Part shown: positions 55,686-64,000 of the stretch, in pieces
Position numbering within the stretch: position 1 is the stretch's first letter
Layout: every line of letters starts with the position of its first letter
Source of the DNA: JANQOH01 sp965214495
GTDB lineage: Bacteria; Pseudomonadota; Alphaproteobacteria; UBA7887
Assembly: GCA_965214495.1 (NCBI GenBank)
Contig: OZ243958.1
Span: forward strand, 1,488,001 to 1,552,000
Length of the DNA: 64,000 bases
Direction of reading: 5' to 3'
The notes under the pieces: generated by a model
Told to the model about the DNA's origin: nothing
Database searches by the model: none
Seen by the model: only the letters and a program-made list of their open reading frames with translations
Translations under genes and position numbers: made by a program

Positions 55686-56378
55686 TCAGGCCTCCGCCGC
55701 TTCCGCCGTCGCAACGGCGCCGGGCAACGGTGCGTTTGCGGGCAGCGCCTTCTTCTTCGCGTCGGTAACGCGCAGCAGGCCGCCCTTCGGTCCCGGCACG
55801 CCGCCCATGACCACGATCAATCCGCGTTCGGAGTCGCTCCGGACCACATACAGGTTCTGCTCGGTGACCCGCGCCGCGCCCAGATGGCCGGCCATTTTCT
55901 TGCCCTTGAAGACCTTGCCGGGATCCTGGCACTGGCCGGTCGAGCCGTGGCTGCGGTGCGAGACCGAAACGCCGTGGCTGGCGCGCAACCCGCCGAAATT
56001 GTGCCGCTTCATGGCGCCGGCGAAGCCCTTGCCGATCGACGTGCCGCACACATCGACGAACTGCCCCGGCACGAAATGCGCCGCGGTGATCTCGCGCCCG
56101 ACATCGATCAGACAATCGTCGCTGACGCGGAACTCGGCGAGCTTCCGCTTCGGTTCGACCCGGGCCTTGGCGAAATGACCGCGCATCGCTTTGGAAACCC
56201 TCTTCGGCCGGGCCTTGCCGACGCCGACCTGCAACGCCGTATAACCGTCGCGGTCCGCCGTCTTGCGGGCGACGACCCGGCAGTCCTCGACCCGCAGCAC
56301 GGTCACCGGGAGGTGGCGCCCGTCGTCGAGATACACCCGGGTCATTCCGAGCTTTTCCGCGAGCAATCCGGTTCGCAT
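55686..56378 (-). CDS. rplC: 50S ribosomal protein L3
   Basis: 230 aa, L3: LLAEKLGMTRVYLDDGRHLP start and KRHNFGGLRASHGVSVSHRS with the methylatable-glutamine-type loop (SHRSHGSTGQCQDPGKVFKG) are diagnostic. It has a short Ala-rich tail. Confidence 0.97.
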   Translation of the reverse strand: MRTGLLAEKLGMTRVYLDDGRHLPVTVLRVEDCRVVARKTADRDGYTALQVGVGKARPKRVSKAMRGHFAKARVEPKRKLAEFRVSDDCLIDVGREITAAHFVPGQFVDVCGTSIGKGFAGAMKRHNFGGLRASHGVSVSHRSHGSTGQCQDPGKVFKGKKMAGHLGAARVTEQNLYVVRSDSERGLIVVMGGVPGPKGGLLRVTDAKKKALPANAPLPGAVATAEAAEA

Positions 56379-56393
56379 GGCCGGTTCTCCCGC

Positions 56394-56702
56394 CTAGAGC
56401 TTGATCTCGACATCGACGCCGGCGGCGAGGTCGAGCTTCATCAGCGCATCGACGGTCTGCGGCGTCGGGTCCACAATGTCGAGCAGACGCTTGTGGGTGC
56501 GGATCTCGAACTGTTCGCGCGACTTCTTGTCGATATGCGGCGACCGCAGCACGGTGTAGCGGTCGATGTGGGTCGGCAGCGGGATCGGCCCACGCACGTC
56601 CGCGCCGGTGCGCTTGGCGGTGTTGACGATTTCCAGCGTCGACTGATCGAGCACCCCGTGGTCATAGGCCTTGAGGCGTATGCGGATGTTCTGGCTTTCC
56701 AT
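56394..56702 (-). CDS. rpsJ: 30S ribosomal protein S10
   Basis: 102 aa, the standard length of S10 (NusE): QNIRIRLKAYDHGVLDQST, GPIPLPTHIDRYTVLRSPH and SREQFEIRTHKRLLDI are diagnostic. It begins the S10 part of the locus, 34 bp after tuf. Confidence 0.97.
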   Translation of the reverse strand: MESQNIRIRLKAYDHGVLDQSTLEIVNTAKRTGADVRGPIPLPTHIDRYTVLRSPHIDKKSREQFEIRTHKRLLDIVDPTPQTVDALMKLDLAAGVDVEIKL

Positions 56703-56736
56703 CGTCAACCCCGTCGCTTGCGGGCCTTTCCCGCTT

Positions 56737-57930
56737 CTACTCGACGATTTCCGCGACGACGCCGGCGCCGACGGTGCGCCCGCCCTCGCGGATCGCGAAA
56801 CGCAAGCCCTGGTCCATCGCAATCGGCGCGATCAACTCGATGCTCATCGCAATGTTGTCTCCCGGCATCACCATCTCCGTGCCGGAAGGCAACGCAACCG
56901 TACCCGTAACGTCCGTCGTCCGAAAGTAAAACTGGGGACGGTAGTTGCTGAAAAACGGCGTGTGGCGACCACCCTCGTCCTTCGTCAGAATATACGCCTC
57001 TGCCTTGAAACGCGTGTGCGGCGTGATCGAACCGGGAGCCGCAAGAACCTGACCACGCTCAACATCGTCACGCTTCGTCCCGCGTAGCAACGCACCGATG
57101 TTGTCGCCAGCCTCCCCCTGGTCCAGAAGCTTCCGAAACATCTCGACACCCGTGCAAACCGTCTTCGACGTCTCCTTCAGACCCACGATCTCAACCTCGT
57201 CCCCGATCTTCACAACGCCACGCTCAACGCGACCCGTCACAACCGTCCCACGGCCCGAAATCGAAAATACGTCCTCGATCGGCATCAGAAACGGAAGGTC
57301 CTTCGCGCGCTCGGGCGTCGGGATGTAAGCGTCAACCGCAGACATCAGCGCATGAACCGAACCAACAGCCCGATCGCCCGCATCGCCCTCCAACGCCTCC
57401 AGCGCAGAACCGCTCACGATCGGGATATCGTCCCCGGGAAAGTCGTAGCTCGACAAAAGCTCGCGAACCTCAAGCTCAACAAGCTCCAGAAGCTCGGGGT
57501 CGTCAACCTGGTCAACCTTGTTCAGGTAAACCACAATCGCAGGAACACCAACCTGACGCGCAAGAAGAATGTGCTCACGCGTCTGCGGCATCGGACCGTC
57601 CGCCGCAGATACAACAAGAATCGCTCCGTCCATCTGCGCCGCACCCGTGATCATGTTCTTCACGTAGTCCGCATGACCAGGACAATCCACATGCGCGTAG
57701 TGACGCGAACCCGTCTCATACTCCACATGCGCCGTCGCAATCGTGATCCCACGCTCCTTCTCCTCAGGAGCACGGTCGATCTCGTCATACGCCGTAAACG
57801 TCGCCCCCCCGGTCGTCTCCGCAAGAACCTTCGTAATCGCAGCCGTCAACGTCGTCTTGCCATGATCAACATGACCAATCGTTCCAACGTTAACATGCGG
57901 CTTCGTACGCGAAAACTTCTCCTTCGCCAT
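56737..57930 (-). CDS. tuf: elongation factor Tu
   Basis: 397 aa, complete: GTP-binding motifs GHVDHGKTTL, DCPGHADYVKN and the NKVDQVDD loop, then the two beta-barrel domains. It delivers aminoacyl-tRNA to the ribosome. Codon use is unlike the neighbours: from 57930 to roughly 56850 it prefers CGT, GGT/GGG, GTT/GTG, ACG and GCG, whereas adjacent genes prefer CGC, GGC, GTC and ACC; the last 30 or so codons have the native style. Confidence 0.98.
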   Translation of the reverse strand: MAKEKFSRTKPHVNVGTIGHVDHGKTTLTAAITKVLAETTGGATFTAYDEIDRAPEEKERGITIATAHVEYETGSRHYAHVDCPGHADYVKNMITGAAQMDGAILVVSAADGPMPQTREHILLARQVGVPAIVVYLNKVDQVDDPELLELVELEVRELLSSYDFPGDDIPIVSGSALEALEGDAGDRAVGSVHALMSAVDAYIPTPERAKDLPFLMPIEDVFSISGRGTVVTGRVERGVVKIGDEVEIVGLKETSKTVCTGVEMFRKLLDQGEAGDNIGALLRGTKRDDVERGQVLAAPGSITPHTRFKAEAYILTKDEGGRHTPFFSNYRPQFYFRTTDVTGTVALPSGTEMVMPGDNIAMSIELIAPIAMDQGLRFAIREGGRTVGAGVVAEIVE

Positions 57931-57989
57931 CGCTCTCTTCTCCGTATGCCCGACCCGTCCGGGCGGCTATTCCCTGCGTTGTCCCCCGC

Positions 57990-60065
57990 TCACGCGACTT
58001 TCGCGCGAACGTCGTCCGCGACCATGCCCGGCGCCGGCTCGTAATGGTCGAAGAACATGCTGTATTGCGCGCGGCCCTGGGTGATCGAGCGCAGCGTGTT
58101 GACGTAGCCGAACATGTTCGCCAGCGGCACCATCGCCGTGATCATCATGGCCGAACCGCGCGGCTCCAGCCCCTGCACCTGGCCGCGCCGGCTGTTGAGA
58201 TCGCCGATCACGTCGCCCATGAAGTCTTCCGGGGTCACCGCCTCGACCCGCATGACCGGTTCCAGCAATTGCGGGCCGGCCTCGGTCATCGCCTTGCGCA
58301 TGGCGGCGCGCGCGGCGATCTCGAACGCCATCACGCTCGAATCCACTTCATGATGCGCACCATCGACCAGCGTCGCCTTGACGTCGATCATGGGGTAGCC
58401 GGCGACGACGCCTGCATCCATGGCGCCTCGCAACCCCTTTTCCACGCCCGGCACGTATTCGCGCGGGACGTTCCCGCCGACGACGACGTTTTCGAAATCG
58501 AAGCCGCTCCCCGCCTCGCCCGGTTCGATCCGCAGTTTCACGCGGGCGAACTGACCGGAGCCTCCGGTCTGTTTCCGGTGCGTGTAATCGATGTCGGCCC
58601 TGCGGCTGACGGTCTCGCGATAGGCCACTTGCGGCGCGCCGATATTGGCGCCGACGAGGAACTCGCGCTTCAGGCGGTCGACGATGATGTCGAGATGCAG
58701 CTCGCCCATGCCCTTGATGATGGTCTGCCCGGTTTCGGCGTCGGTCGAGACCTTGAAGGACGGATCTTCCATGGCGAGGCGGCCGAGCGCGGAGGCGATC
58801 TTCTCCTGATCCGCCTTGGTCTTCGGTTCGACCGCGACTTCGATGACCGGATCGGGAAACGCGATCTTCTCGAGCACCACGGGTCGGTCGGCGGCGCACA
58901 GCGTATCGCCGGTGGTGGTGCTCTTGAGGCCGCACAGGGCGACGATATCGCCGGCGCGCGCTTCCCTGATGTCTTCGCGATGATTGGCGTGCATCGCCAA
59001 CATGCGCCCGATGCGCTCGCGCCGGCCCTTGATGGTGTTCAGCGCCGCGGTGCCGGAGGCCAGCACGCCCGAATAGATACGCACGAAGGTCAGCGAACCG
59101 ACGTATTTGTCGTTCATGATCTTGAACGCGAGCGCGGCGAACGGCTCGTCGTCGGAACTCGCGCGCGACACCGCCTCGTTGGTGTCCGGTGCAACGCCCT
59201 CGACGGCCGCGATGTCGCGCGGCGACGGCAGGTAATCGACTACCGCGTCGAGCAGCGGCTGCACGCCCTTGTTCTTGAACGCCGAGCCGTTCAGGATCGG
59301 CACGAAGGCGCCGGCGAGGGTGCCCTTGCGAATGCAGCGCCTGAGCGTCTCCGCGTCCGGCTCCGCACCGTCGAGATAGGCTTCGAGCGCCGCGTCGTCG
59401 TGCTCGACAGCGGCCAGAATCAGTGCCTCGCGAGCCGCCCGCGCCGCTTCCGCCATGTCCACAGGGATGTCGCTGTCGATATATTCGGAGCCGAGGGTTT
59501 CGTCGTTCCACAGGATCGCCCGCATGTCGACGAGATCGACCACGCCGGCGTAGCGCGCTTCCGAACCGACGGGCAATTGCACGACCAGCGGAGTGGCGTC
59601 GAGGCGATCGACGATCATCGACACGCAGCGGTCGAAATCGGCGCCGATACGGTCCATCTTGTTGACGAAGCAAACACGCGGCACGTCGTAGCGGTCGGCC
59701 TGCCGCCACACGGTTTCGGACTGCGGTTCGACCCCCGCGACGCTGTCGAAGACGCACACGGCGCCGTCGAGCACACGCAACGAGCGCTCCACCTCGATGG
59801 TGAAATCGACGTGCCCCGGCGTGTCGATGATGTTGATGCGATGATCGCGCCAGAAACAGGTGGTCGCGGCGGAGGTGATGGTGATCCCGCGCTCCTGCTC
59901 CTGATCCATCCAGTCCATGGTGGCGGCGCCGTCGTGCACTTCTCCCATGCGATGCGACCGTCCGGTGTAGAACAGGATGCGCTCCGTGGTCGTCGTCTTG
60001 CCGGCATCGATATGGGCCATGATGCCGATGTTGCGATATCGCTCGAGAGGTGTCTTGCGAGTCAT
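57990..60065 (-). CDS. fusA: elongation factor G
   Basis: 691 aa, five-domain translocase: GIMAHIDAGKTTTTERILFYTG (in blocks), DTPGHVDFTIEVERSLRVLDG and VCFVNKMDRIGADF give the G motifs; the C-terminal domains include THRKQTGGSGQFARV. Codon use is the high-GC local pattern, unlike tuf. It lies between rpsG and tuf as in the classical str operon. Confidence 0.98.
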   Translation of the reverse strand: MTRKTPLERYRNIGIMAHIDAGKTTTTERILFYTGRSHRMGEVHDGAATMDWMDQEQERGITITSAATTCFWRDHRINIIDTPGHVDFTIEVERSLRVLDGAVCVFDSVAGVEPQSETVWRQADRYDVPRVCFVNKMDRIGADFDRCVSMIVDRLDATPLVVQLPVGSEARYAGVVDLVDMRAILWNDETLGSEYIDSDIPVDMAEAARAAREALILAAVEHDDAALEAYLDGAEPDAETLRRCIRKGTLAGAFVPILNGSAFKNKGVQPLLDAVVDYLPSPRDIAAVEGVAPDTNEAVSRASSDDEPFAALAFKIMNDKYVGSLTFVRIYSGVLASGTAALNTIKGRRERIGRMLAMHANHREDIREARAGDIVALCGLKSTTTGDTLCAADRPVVLEKIAFPDPVIEVAVEPKTKADQEKIASALGRLAMEDPSFKVSTDAETGQTIIKGMGELHLDIIVDRLKREFLVGANIGAPQVAYRETVSRRADIDYTHRKQTGGSGQFARVKLRIEPGEAGSGFDFENVVVGGNVPREYVPGVEKGLRGAMDAGVVAGYPMIDVKATLVDGAHHEVDSSVMAFEIAARAAMRKAMTEAGPQLLEPVMRVEAVTPEDFMGDVIGDLNSRRGQVQGLEPRGSAMMITAMVPLANMFGYVNTLRSITQGRAQYSMFFDHYEPAPGMVADDVRAKVA

Positions 60066-60099
60066 CGTTTCAGTATCCGTGCACCGTCGGTCCGCCGTT

Positions 60100-60570
60100 C
60101 TACCAGCGGTAGTGCGAGAACGCCTTGTTGGCTTCGGCCATGCGGTGCATGTCTTCGCGCTTCTTCACGGCGGCGCCGCGATTGGCGGCGGCGTCCATCA
60201 GTTCGCTCGACAGTCTTTCGACCATCGTCCGTTCCGACCGCCGGCGCGACGAATCGATGAGCCAGCGAATGGCGAGCGCCTGCCGCCGATCGGCTTTCAC
60301 CTCCATCGGCACCTGGTATGTGGCGCCGCCGACTCGCCGCGACTTGACTTCGATATTGGGCTTCACGTTCTCGAGCGCCTGGTGGAACAGTTCCAGCGGG
60401 TCGCCGGCGCCGCGCCGCGCCACGCGGTCGAAGGCGCCATACACGATGCGCTCGGCGATCGACTTCTTGCCGGCGGTCATGAGGTTGTTCATGAACTTGC
60501 TGAGCACGACGTCGCCGAACCGGGCATCGCCCAGGACGTCGCGTTTTTCGGCGGCGCGGCGGCGGGACAT
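60100..60570 (-). CDS. rpsG: 30S ribosomal protein S7
   Basis: 156 aa, S7: MSRRRAAEKRDVLGDARFGD, KFMNNLMTAGKKSIAERIVYG and RRVGGATYQVPMEVKADRRQ are diagnostic. 34 bp before fusA. Confidence 0.97.
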   Translation of the reverse strand: MSRRRAAEKRDVLGDARFGDVVLSKFMNNLMTAGKKSIAERIVYGAFDRVARRGAGDPLELFHQALENVKPNIEVKSRRVGGATYQVPMEVKADRRQALAIRWLIDSSRRRSERTMVERLSSELMDAAANRGAAVKKREDMHRMAEANKAFSHYRW

Positions 60571-60579
60571 CGGCGCCTC

Positions 60580-60951
60580 CTATTGCGGCCGCTTGGCGCC
60601 GTATTTCGAGCGCCGCTGGCGGCGGTCCTCGACGCCCTGGGTATCGAGCTTGCCGCGGATGACGTGGTAGCGCACGCCGGGCAGGTCCTTGACCCGCCCG
60701 CCGCGGATCAGCACCACCGAGTGCTCGGCGAGCTTGTGGCCCACGCCGGGGATGTAGCTGATGACCTCGAAGCCGTTGGTCAGGCGCACCCGGGCGACCT
60801 TGCGCAAGGCCGAGTTCGGCTTCTTCGGGGTGGTGGTATAGACGCGCGTACAGACGCCGCGCTTCTGCGGGCACGATTCGAGCGCCGGCACCTTGTTGCG
60901 TTCGACCGGACGCTGGCGGCCCTTGCGGACCAGTTGATTGACCGTCGGCAT
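60580..60951 (-). CDS. rpsL: 30S ribosomal protein S12
   Basis: 123 aa, S12: MPTVNQLVRKGRQRP, CTRVYTTTPKKPNSALRKVA and RGGRVKDLPGVRYHVIRG are diagnostic. The loop usually PGEGHNLQEHS reads PGVGHKLAEHS, two or three changes in a conserved decoding-centre neighbourhood. First gene of the str operon, 228 bp downstream of a good promoter; rpoBC is not immediately upstream. Confidence 0.97.
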   Translation of the reverse strand: MPTVNQLVRKGRQRPVERNKVPALESCPQKRGVCTRVYTTTPKKPNSALRKVARVRLTNGFEVISYIPGVGHKLAEHSVVLIRGGRVKDLPGVRYHVIRGKLDTQGVEDRRQRRSKYGAKRPQ

Positions 60952-61251
60952 CGCGTGCTCCTGCGCCTCCCGATCGCGCGCGCCCCTGACCGGCCCGCGG
61001 AGTCGACTCAAGCTCCGACGCCGCGCAAGGCCCGATACCGCTCGCGGCCCCCGCGACGCCCCATCCCCGCACCCTTGCGGGAGTCCCTGCCGTGTTACGC
61101 GAAAACGGCCGTTACGGCCGTCGCCGGGGGCAGCGTCTGGACGGGACATCCACTACCTGCCCCCCGAACGAAGGCCGCATGTTATGCGCGCCCCGGCGAG
61201 GCGTCAACATGTTTTCGACACCCTTTCGCCGGCGCACGATCCGTCCGGTGT
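60952..61251. other. leader region of the str operon
   Basis: Three hundred bases between rpsL and the secretion gene. They hold the promoter at 61179-61207 and a 228-bp untranslated leader. A palindrome AACGGCCGTTACGGCCGT lies near 61107-61124, which could form a structured leader. No further gene is supported. Confidence 0.5.
61179..61207 (-). promoter_or_regulatory. sigma-70 type promoter of the str operon
   Basis: On the minus strand TTGACG (61207-61202), 17-bp spacer, TAACAT (61184-61179). Five of six consensus bases match at -35 and four at -10, with ideal spacing. It is the only strong candidate upstream of rpsL and probably drives rpsL-rpsG-fusA-tuf and onward into the S10/spc genes, which are separated by very short gaps. 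Confidence 0.75.
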
Positions 61252-63858
61252 CTATTCCTCGCGCAGGGCGCGCCGCATATGGTCGGTCAAGGGCTTGACG
61301 AGGTAGCTCAGCGGCGTTCTCCCGGCGGTGCGAACGAAGACTTCCGCCGGCATTCCGGGGATCAGGGCGCGGCCATCGAGGCGTTCGAGTTCGCGGGCCG
61401 ACACCGCAATTTCCACGGTGAACCAGGGCTGGCCGGTCGCCTCGTCGATCGTGCGGTCCGCCGACACGCGCTCGACCGCGCCCGCGAGTTCGGGCGTGGT
61501 TCGGGCGTTGAACGCGGAGAAGCGGACCATCGCCTCCTGCCCGCGGCGAACCCGGTCGATCGACTCCGGCGCCACGCGGGCTTCCACGATCAACCGCTCC
61601 GCCGACGGCACGACCGCGAGAATCGGGTCGGCCGGACGGATGACCGCGCCCCGGGTATGCACGGTCGAGTCGTGCACGATTCCGGCGACCGGAGCGGCAA
61701 TCTCGATACCGGAGAGTTCGTCATCGACCTTCGACAACTCGTCCTGGATATCGAGAACCTCGACATCGAGTTCGCGGAGTTCGGCGATGACCTCTTCCCG
61801 GCGCTCCGCATCCAGGCGGCTGAGCGCGATCTCGTTCTCGCCGATACGGCTGCGCGCGCCGGCGATTTCGCTGCCGAACAAGGCAAGGTCGCGGTCGATG
61901 CGGGCGGCCTCGAGCCGCAGTTCCGCCAGCGTCGTTCGTCTCGCCAGCCCTTGCTCATACAGCCCGCGCAGGGCCTCGATCTCCGGCAGAACGATCGCGC
62001 GCTGCGGGTTCGCGGCCGCGATCTGGTTTTCGAAACCGGCGATCTCGTCCTCGATCTGCGAGATGCGGTTCGCGAGTTGCGCGCGGGCCTCAAGGTGGGC
62101 GTCGGCGCGGGCCGCGAAGAACCGCGCCTGTCCCGACAGCATGTCGGCGAGTTCGGCATCGCGTTCGGCCCGGGTCAGGAGATCCCGGTCGAACGAGATC
62201 GCGGTCTCGCCGTCGCGTCCGGCACTCAGACGCGCCCGCCGCGCCCGGCTTTCGTCCAGGCGCCTTTGCAGGATCGCCCGTTCCGCGGTGAGCCGCGTAT
62301 CGTTCAGCCGCAAGAGAACCTGGTCCGCGGCCACGACATCGCCGTCGCGCGCGAGGATCGCGGCGACGGTGCCGCCGAAGCAGTGCTGCACCACCTGCCG
62401 GTTGCTCGCCGCTCGCACTTCGCCCGGCGCGATGACGGCGCCGGCCAGTTCGGCGAGCGCGGCCCAGCCGCCCACCCCGCCGACCAGCGCCATCGCGGCG
62501 ACGGCGGAAAAGCGCCGGGCCGGCCATTGCGCCATGACGACAACCGACCGATGGGCCGCCTTGAGGCCGCCGATGACGTCGATCACCGCCTTCTCGCCGT
62601 CCGCGTCCAGATGCGCGTTGGGCTCGTCGAGCACCACCAGCGCCGGGTCGCCGAACACTGCGCGCGCCAGACCGATGCGCTGGCGTTGTCCGCCCGACAA
62701 CGCAGCCCCCGACGGACCGACCATGGTGTCGTAGCCGGACGGCAGGGCAAGGATCAGCTCGTGCGCCCGCGCGCGTTTCGCCGCGGCGACAACCGCGGCG
62801 TCGTCATACGACGTTTGCAACCGGGCGATGTTCTCCGCCACGGTGGCGTCGAACAGGGAGACGTCCTGCGGCAGGTAGCCGATCTGCGCGTCGAGCGCCT
62901 CCGGCAGCCACTGGTCGAGCGCGGCGCCGTCGAGCGTGAGCGAGCCGCGGGCCGGCGGCCACAGCCCGACCAGTGGCCGCGCGAGCGCCGATTTGCCGGA
63001 CCCGGTGGGGCCGATCGCGCCGAGCGCCTGGCCCGGCGCGACGGAGAACGCGAGGCCGCGCAGGATGGGGGCGTCGGCGCCGGGGGGCGCGACGGCGAGG
63101 CCGCGGGCCTTCACATGCCCATCGAGCGGCGGCAGAGCGGTCGGGGCGGGAGTCGAACCGCGATCGTCGAACAGGGCGCTCAGGTTCCACCACGCGAGGC
63201 GGCCGCGCGCATAGCTCCGCCACTGCCCGATGGCCTGGTCGATCGGCGCCAGCGCGCGCCCCGCCATGATCGAGGCGGCGATGATCATGCCCGGCGTGAT
63301 GGCCTGCCCGATCGCGAGCCAGGCGCCCCAGGCGAGGATCGCGGACTGGAGAAGAAAGCGGATCGCCCTGGTCGCCGAGGCGTAGGCGCCCGTGATGTCG
63401 GCGGCGGCGATCTGCGCCGCGAGCGCCGGGGACCGCCGCGCTCGCCAGCGTCCGGCGGCGGCGGTCATCATGCCGAGCGCCTCCGCCGCTTCGGCGCCGC
63501 TTCTGACCGTGCGCTCGAAACCCTCCGCTTCGGTCGCGCGCGCCCGGGCGGCCTGCGACGGCTTGCGGCTTCGCGCACCGTTGACCGCCGCGAGAACGAC
63601 CAGCACTGCGGCGCCGGCCGCGGCGAGCACGCCGAGCTGCCAGTGAAACAGGAATATCGTCAGGAAGAACAACGGCGACCACGGCAGATCGAGGACGGCC
63701 ATCAGGGCCGTTCCGGAGAAAAGCTGTTGCAGATATTCGAGATCGCGGAGGGCGTGCAGGCGTCGGCGTCCTGCATCGCGCTCCCGGGCCGCCCGAACGC
63801 TGGCGCGGAAAACCTCGTCGTCGAGTTCCTCCTGCATCCGCGCGCCGACGCGCGCCAT
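61252..63858 (-). pseudogene. type I secretion ABC transporter fused to HlyD-type adaptor, truncated
   Basis: One 868-codon frame combines a PrtD-like ABC transporter (residues 1-445) and a PrtE/HlyD-like membrane fusion protein (from about 447). The transporter starts at MARVGARMQEELDDE, which in PrtD is about residue 100; codons before it (ALTAFYGLFEFLRGRL) still resemble the family, but a TAA at 63909 closes the frame, so the first transmembrane helices are gone. Walker A GPTGSGKSAL (about 283), signature LSGGQRQRIGLARAV and Walker B VVLDEP are intact. After VVVMAQ the switch histidine and the ATPase end are replaced directly by WPARRFSAVAAMALVGG of the adaptor. The adaptor has long coiled coils. 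Probably non-functional. Confidence 0.8.
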
Positions 63859-64000
63859 CAGGCGGCCGCGAAGAAACTCGAAGAGGCCGTAGAACGCGGT
63901 TAGCGCTTATGCCCCCGGCTTCGAGTCGCCTCCCGGGAATGAGCGCGTCTCAAGCATGGTGAGTCGGACACGCCGATCTCGAGGTTCGGGTGGCCCCGTC
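63859..64000. other. window edge upstream of the truncated transporter
   Basis: Bases 63859-63906 still encode PrtD-like residues on the minus strand. From 63907 outward no reading frame resembling the missing N-terminus is present and an in-frame stop occurs. What replaced the N-terminal coding sequence, for example an insertion sequence end, cannot be recognised from the remaining 94 bases. Confidence 0.4.

Noticed and set aside
59977..63903. 1,308-codon open frame on the plus strand
   Set aside because: It is antisense to fusA, rpsG, rpsL and the secretion fusion, has arginine/alanine-rich composition and no family similarity; a by-product of high GC.

Overview
The window is high-GC, tightly packed DNA from an alphaproteobacterium, probably a free-living denitrifier. 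No species name can be read from it. Evidence for the class is an ATP12-type F1-ATPase assembly chaperone next to an RluA-family synthase, crcB, rarA and a Do protease downstream of rpsM-rpsK-rpoA-rplQ, a GST gene coupled to queG, and a clade I nosZ with a Tat leader. Many genes start with GTG, TTG or ATG overlapping the upstream TGA stop.

Layout. 1-762: hslO (Hsp33), cut by the window edge. 806-3427: plus-strand run GST - queG - NAD(P)-dependent SDR. 3531-9177: an amidase, a zinc-dependent amidohydrolase of the hydantoinase/carbamoylase family and a three-part TRAP transporter, which together look like an uptake and hydrolysis route for an amide or N-carbamoyl compound. cobC (9174-10142) follows in overlap. 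10143-20600: an accessory island. It holds a decayed piece of a second nosL, a 1.5-kaa sacsin-like ATPase/DUF3883 nuclease gene (a candidate defence gene) broken by a frameshift and an IS630 insertion, IS630 and IS5 remnants, two group II introns whose reverse transcriptase has lost its centre, and between the introns exactly five 127-bp tandem units. 20611-31951: a nitrous oxide reductase cluster (nosRZDF and nosYL) with a Crp/Fnr regulator and an FNR/DNR box; nosF and nosY are separated by three unrelated genes. 32091-33153: N-formylglutamate amidohydrolase and tRNA-Lys. 33160-37638: an isocitrate lyase/PEP mutase family enzyme with propionyl-CoA carboxylase-type subunits. 37824-42821: ATP12 chaperone, RluA-family pseudouridine synthase, crcB, rarA, Do protease, zinc-ribbon membrane protein. 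42850-60951: one long minus-strand translation locus (str-S10-spc-alpha) from rpsL to rplQ, including secY, adk, rpoA, tuf and fusA, with two near-consensus promoters (upstream of rpsL and of rpsM). 61252-63858: a type I secretion ABC transporter fused in frame to its HlyD-type adaptor; it lacks the first transmembrane segments and the end of the ATPase domain.

How the parts work together. The nos genes encode a complete set for N2O respiration: NosZ enzyme, NosR electron donor, NosDFY maturation, NosL copper delivery. They are probably controlled by the adjacent Dnr-like regulator through the palindrome upstream of nosR. The TRAP/amidase block and the carboxylase/ICL-like block are catabolic modules. 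The island is where rearrangement is concentrated. No intact new multi-gene system is visible. The most unusual structures are the broken ATPase-nuclease gene, the intron/hairpin array, the duplicated nosL tail bounding the island, the PrtD-PrtE-like fusion, and a tuf gene whose codon usage differs from its neighbours.
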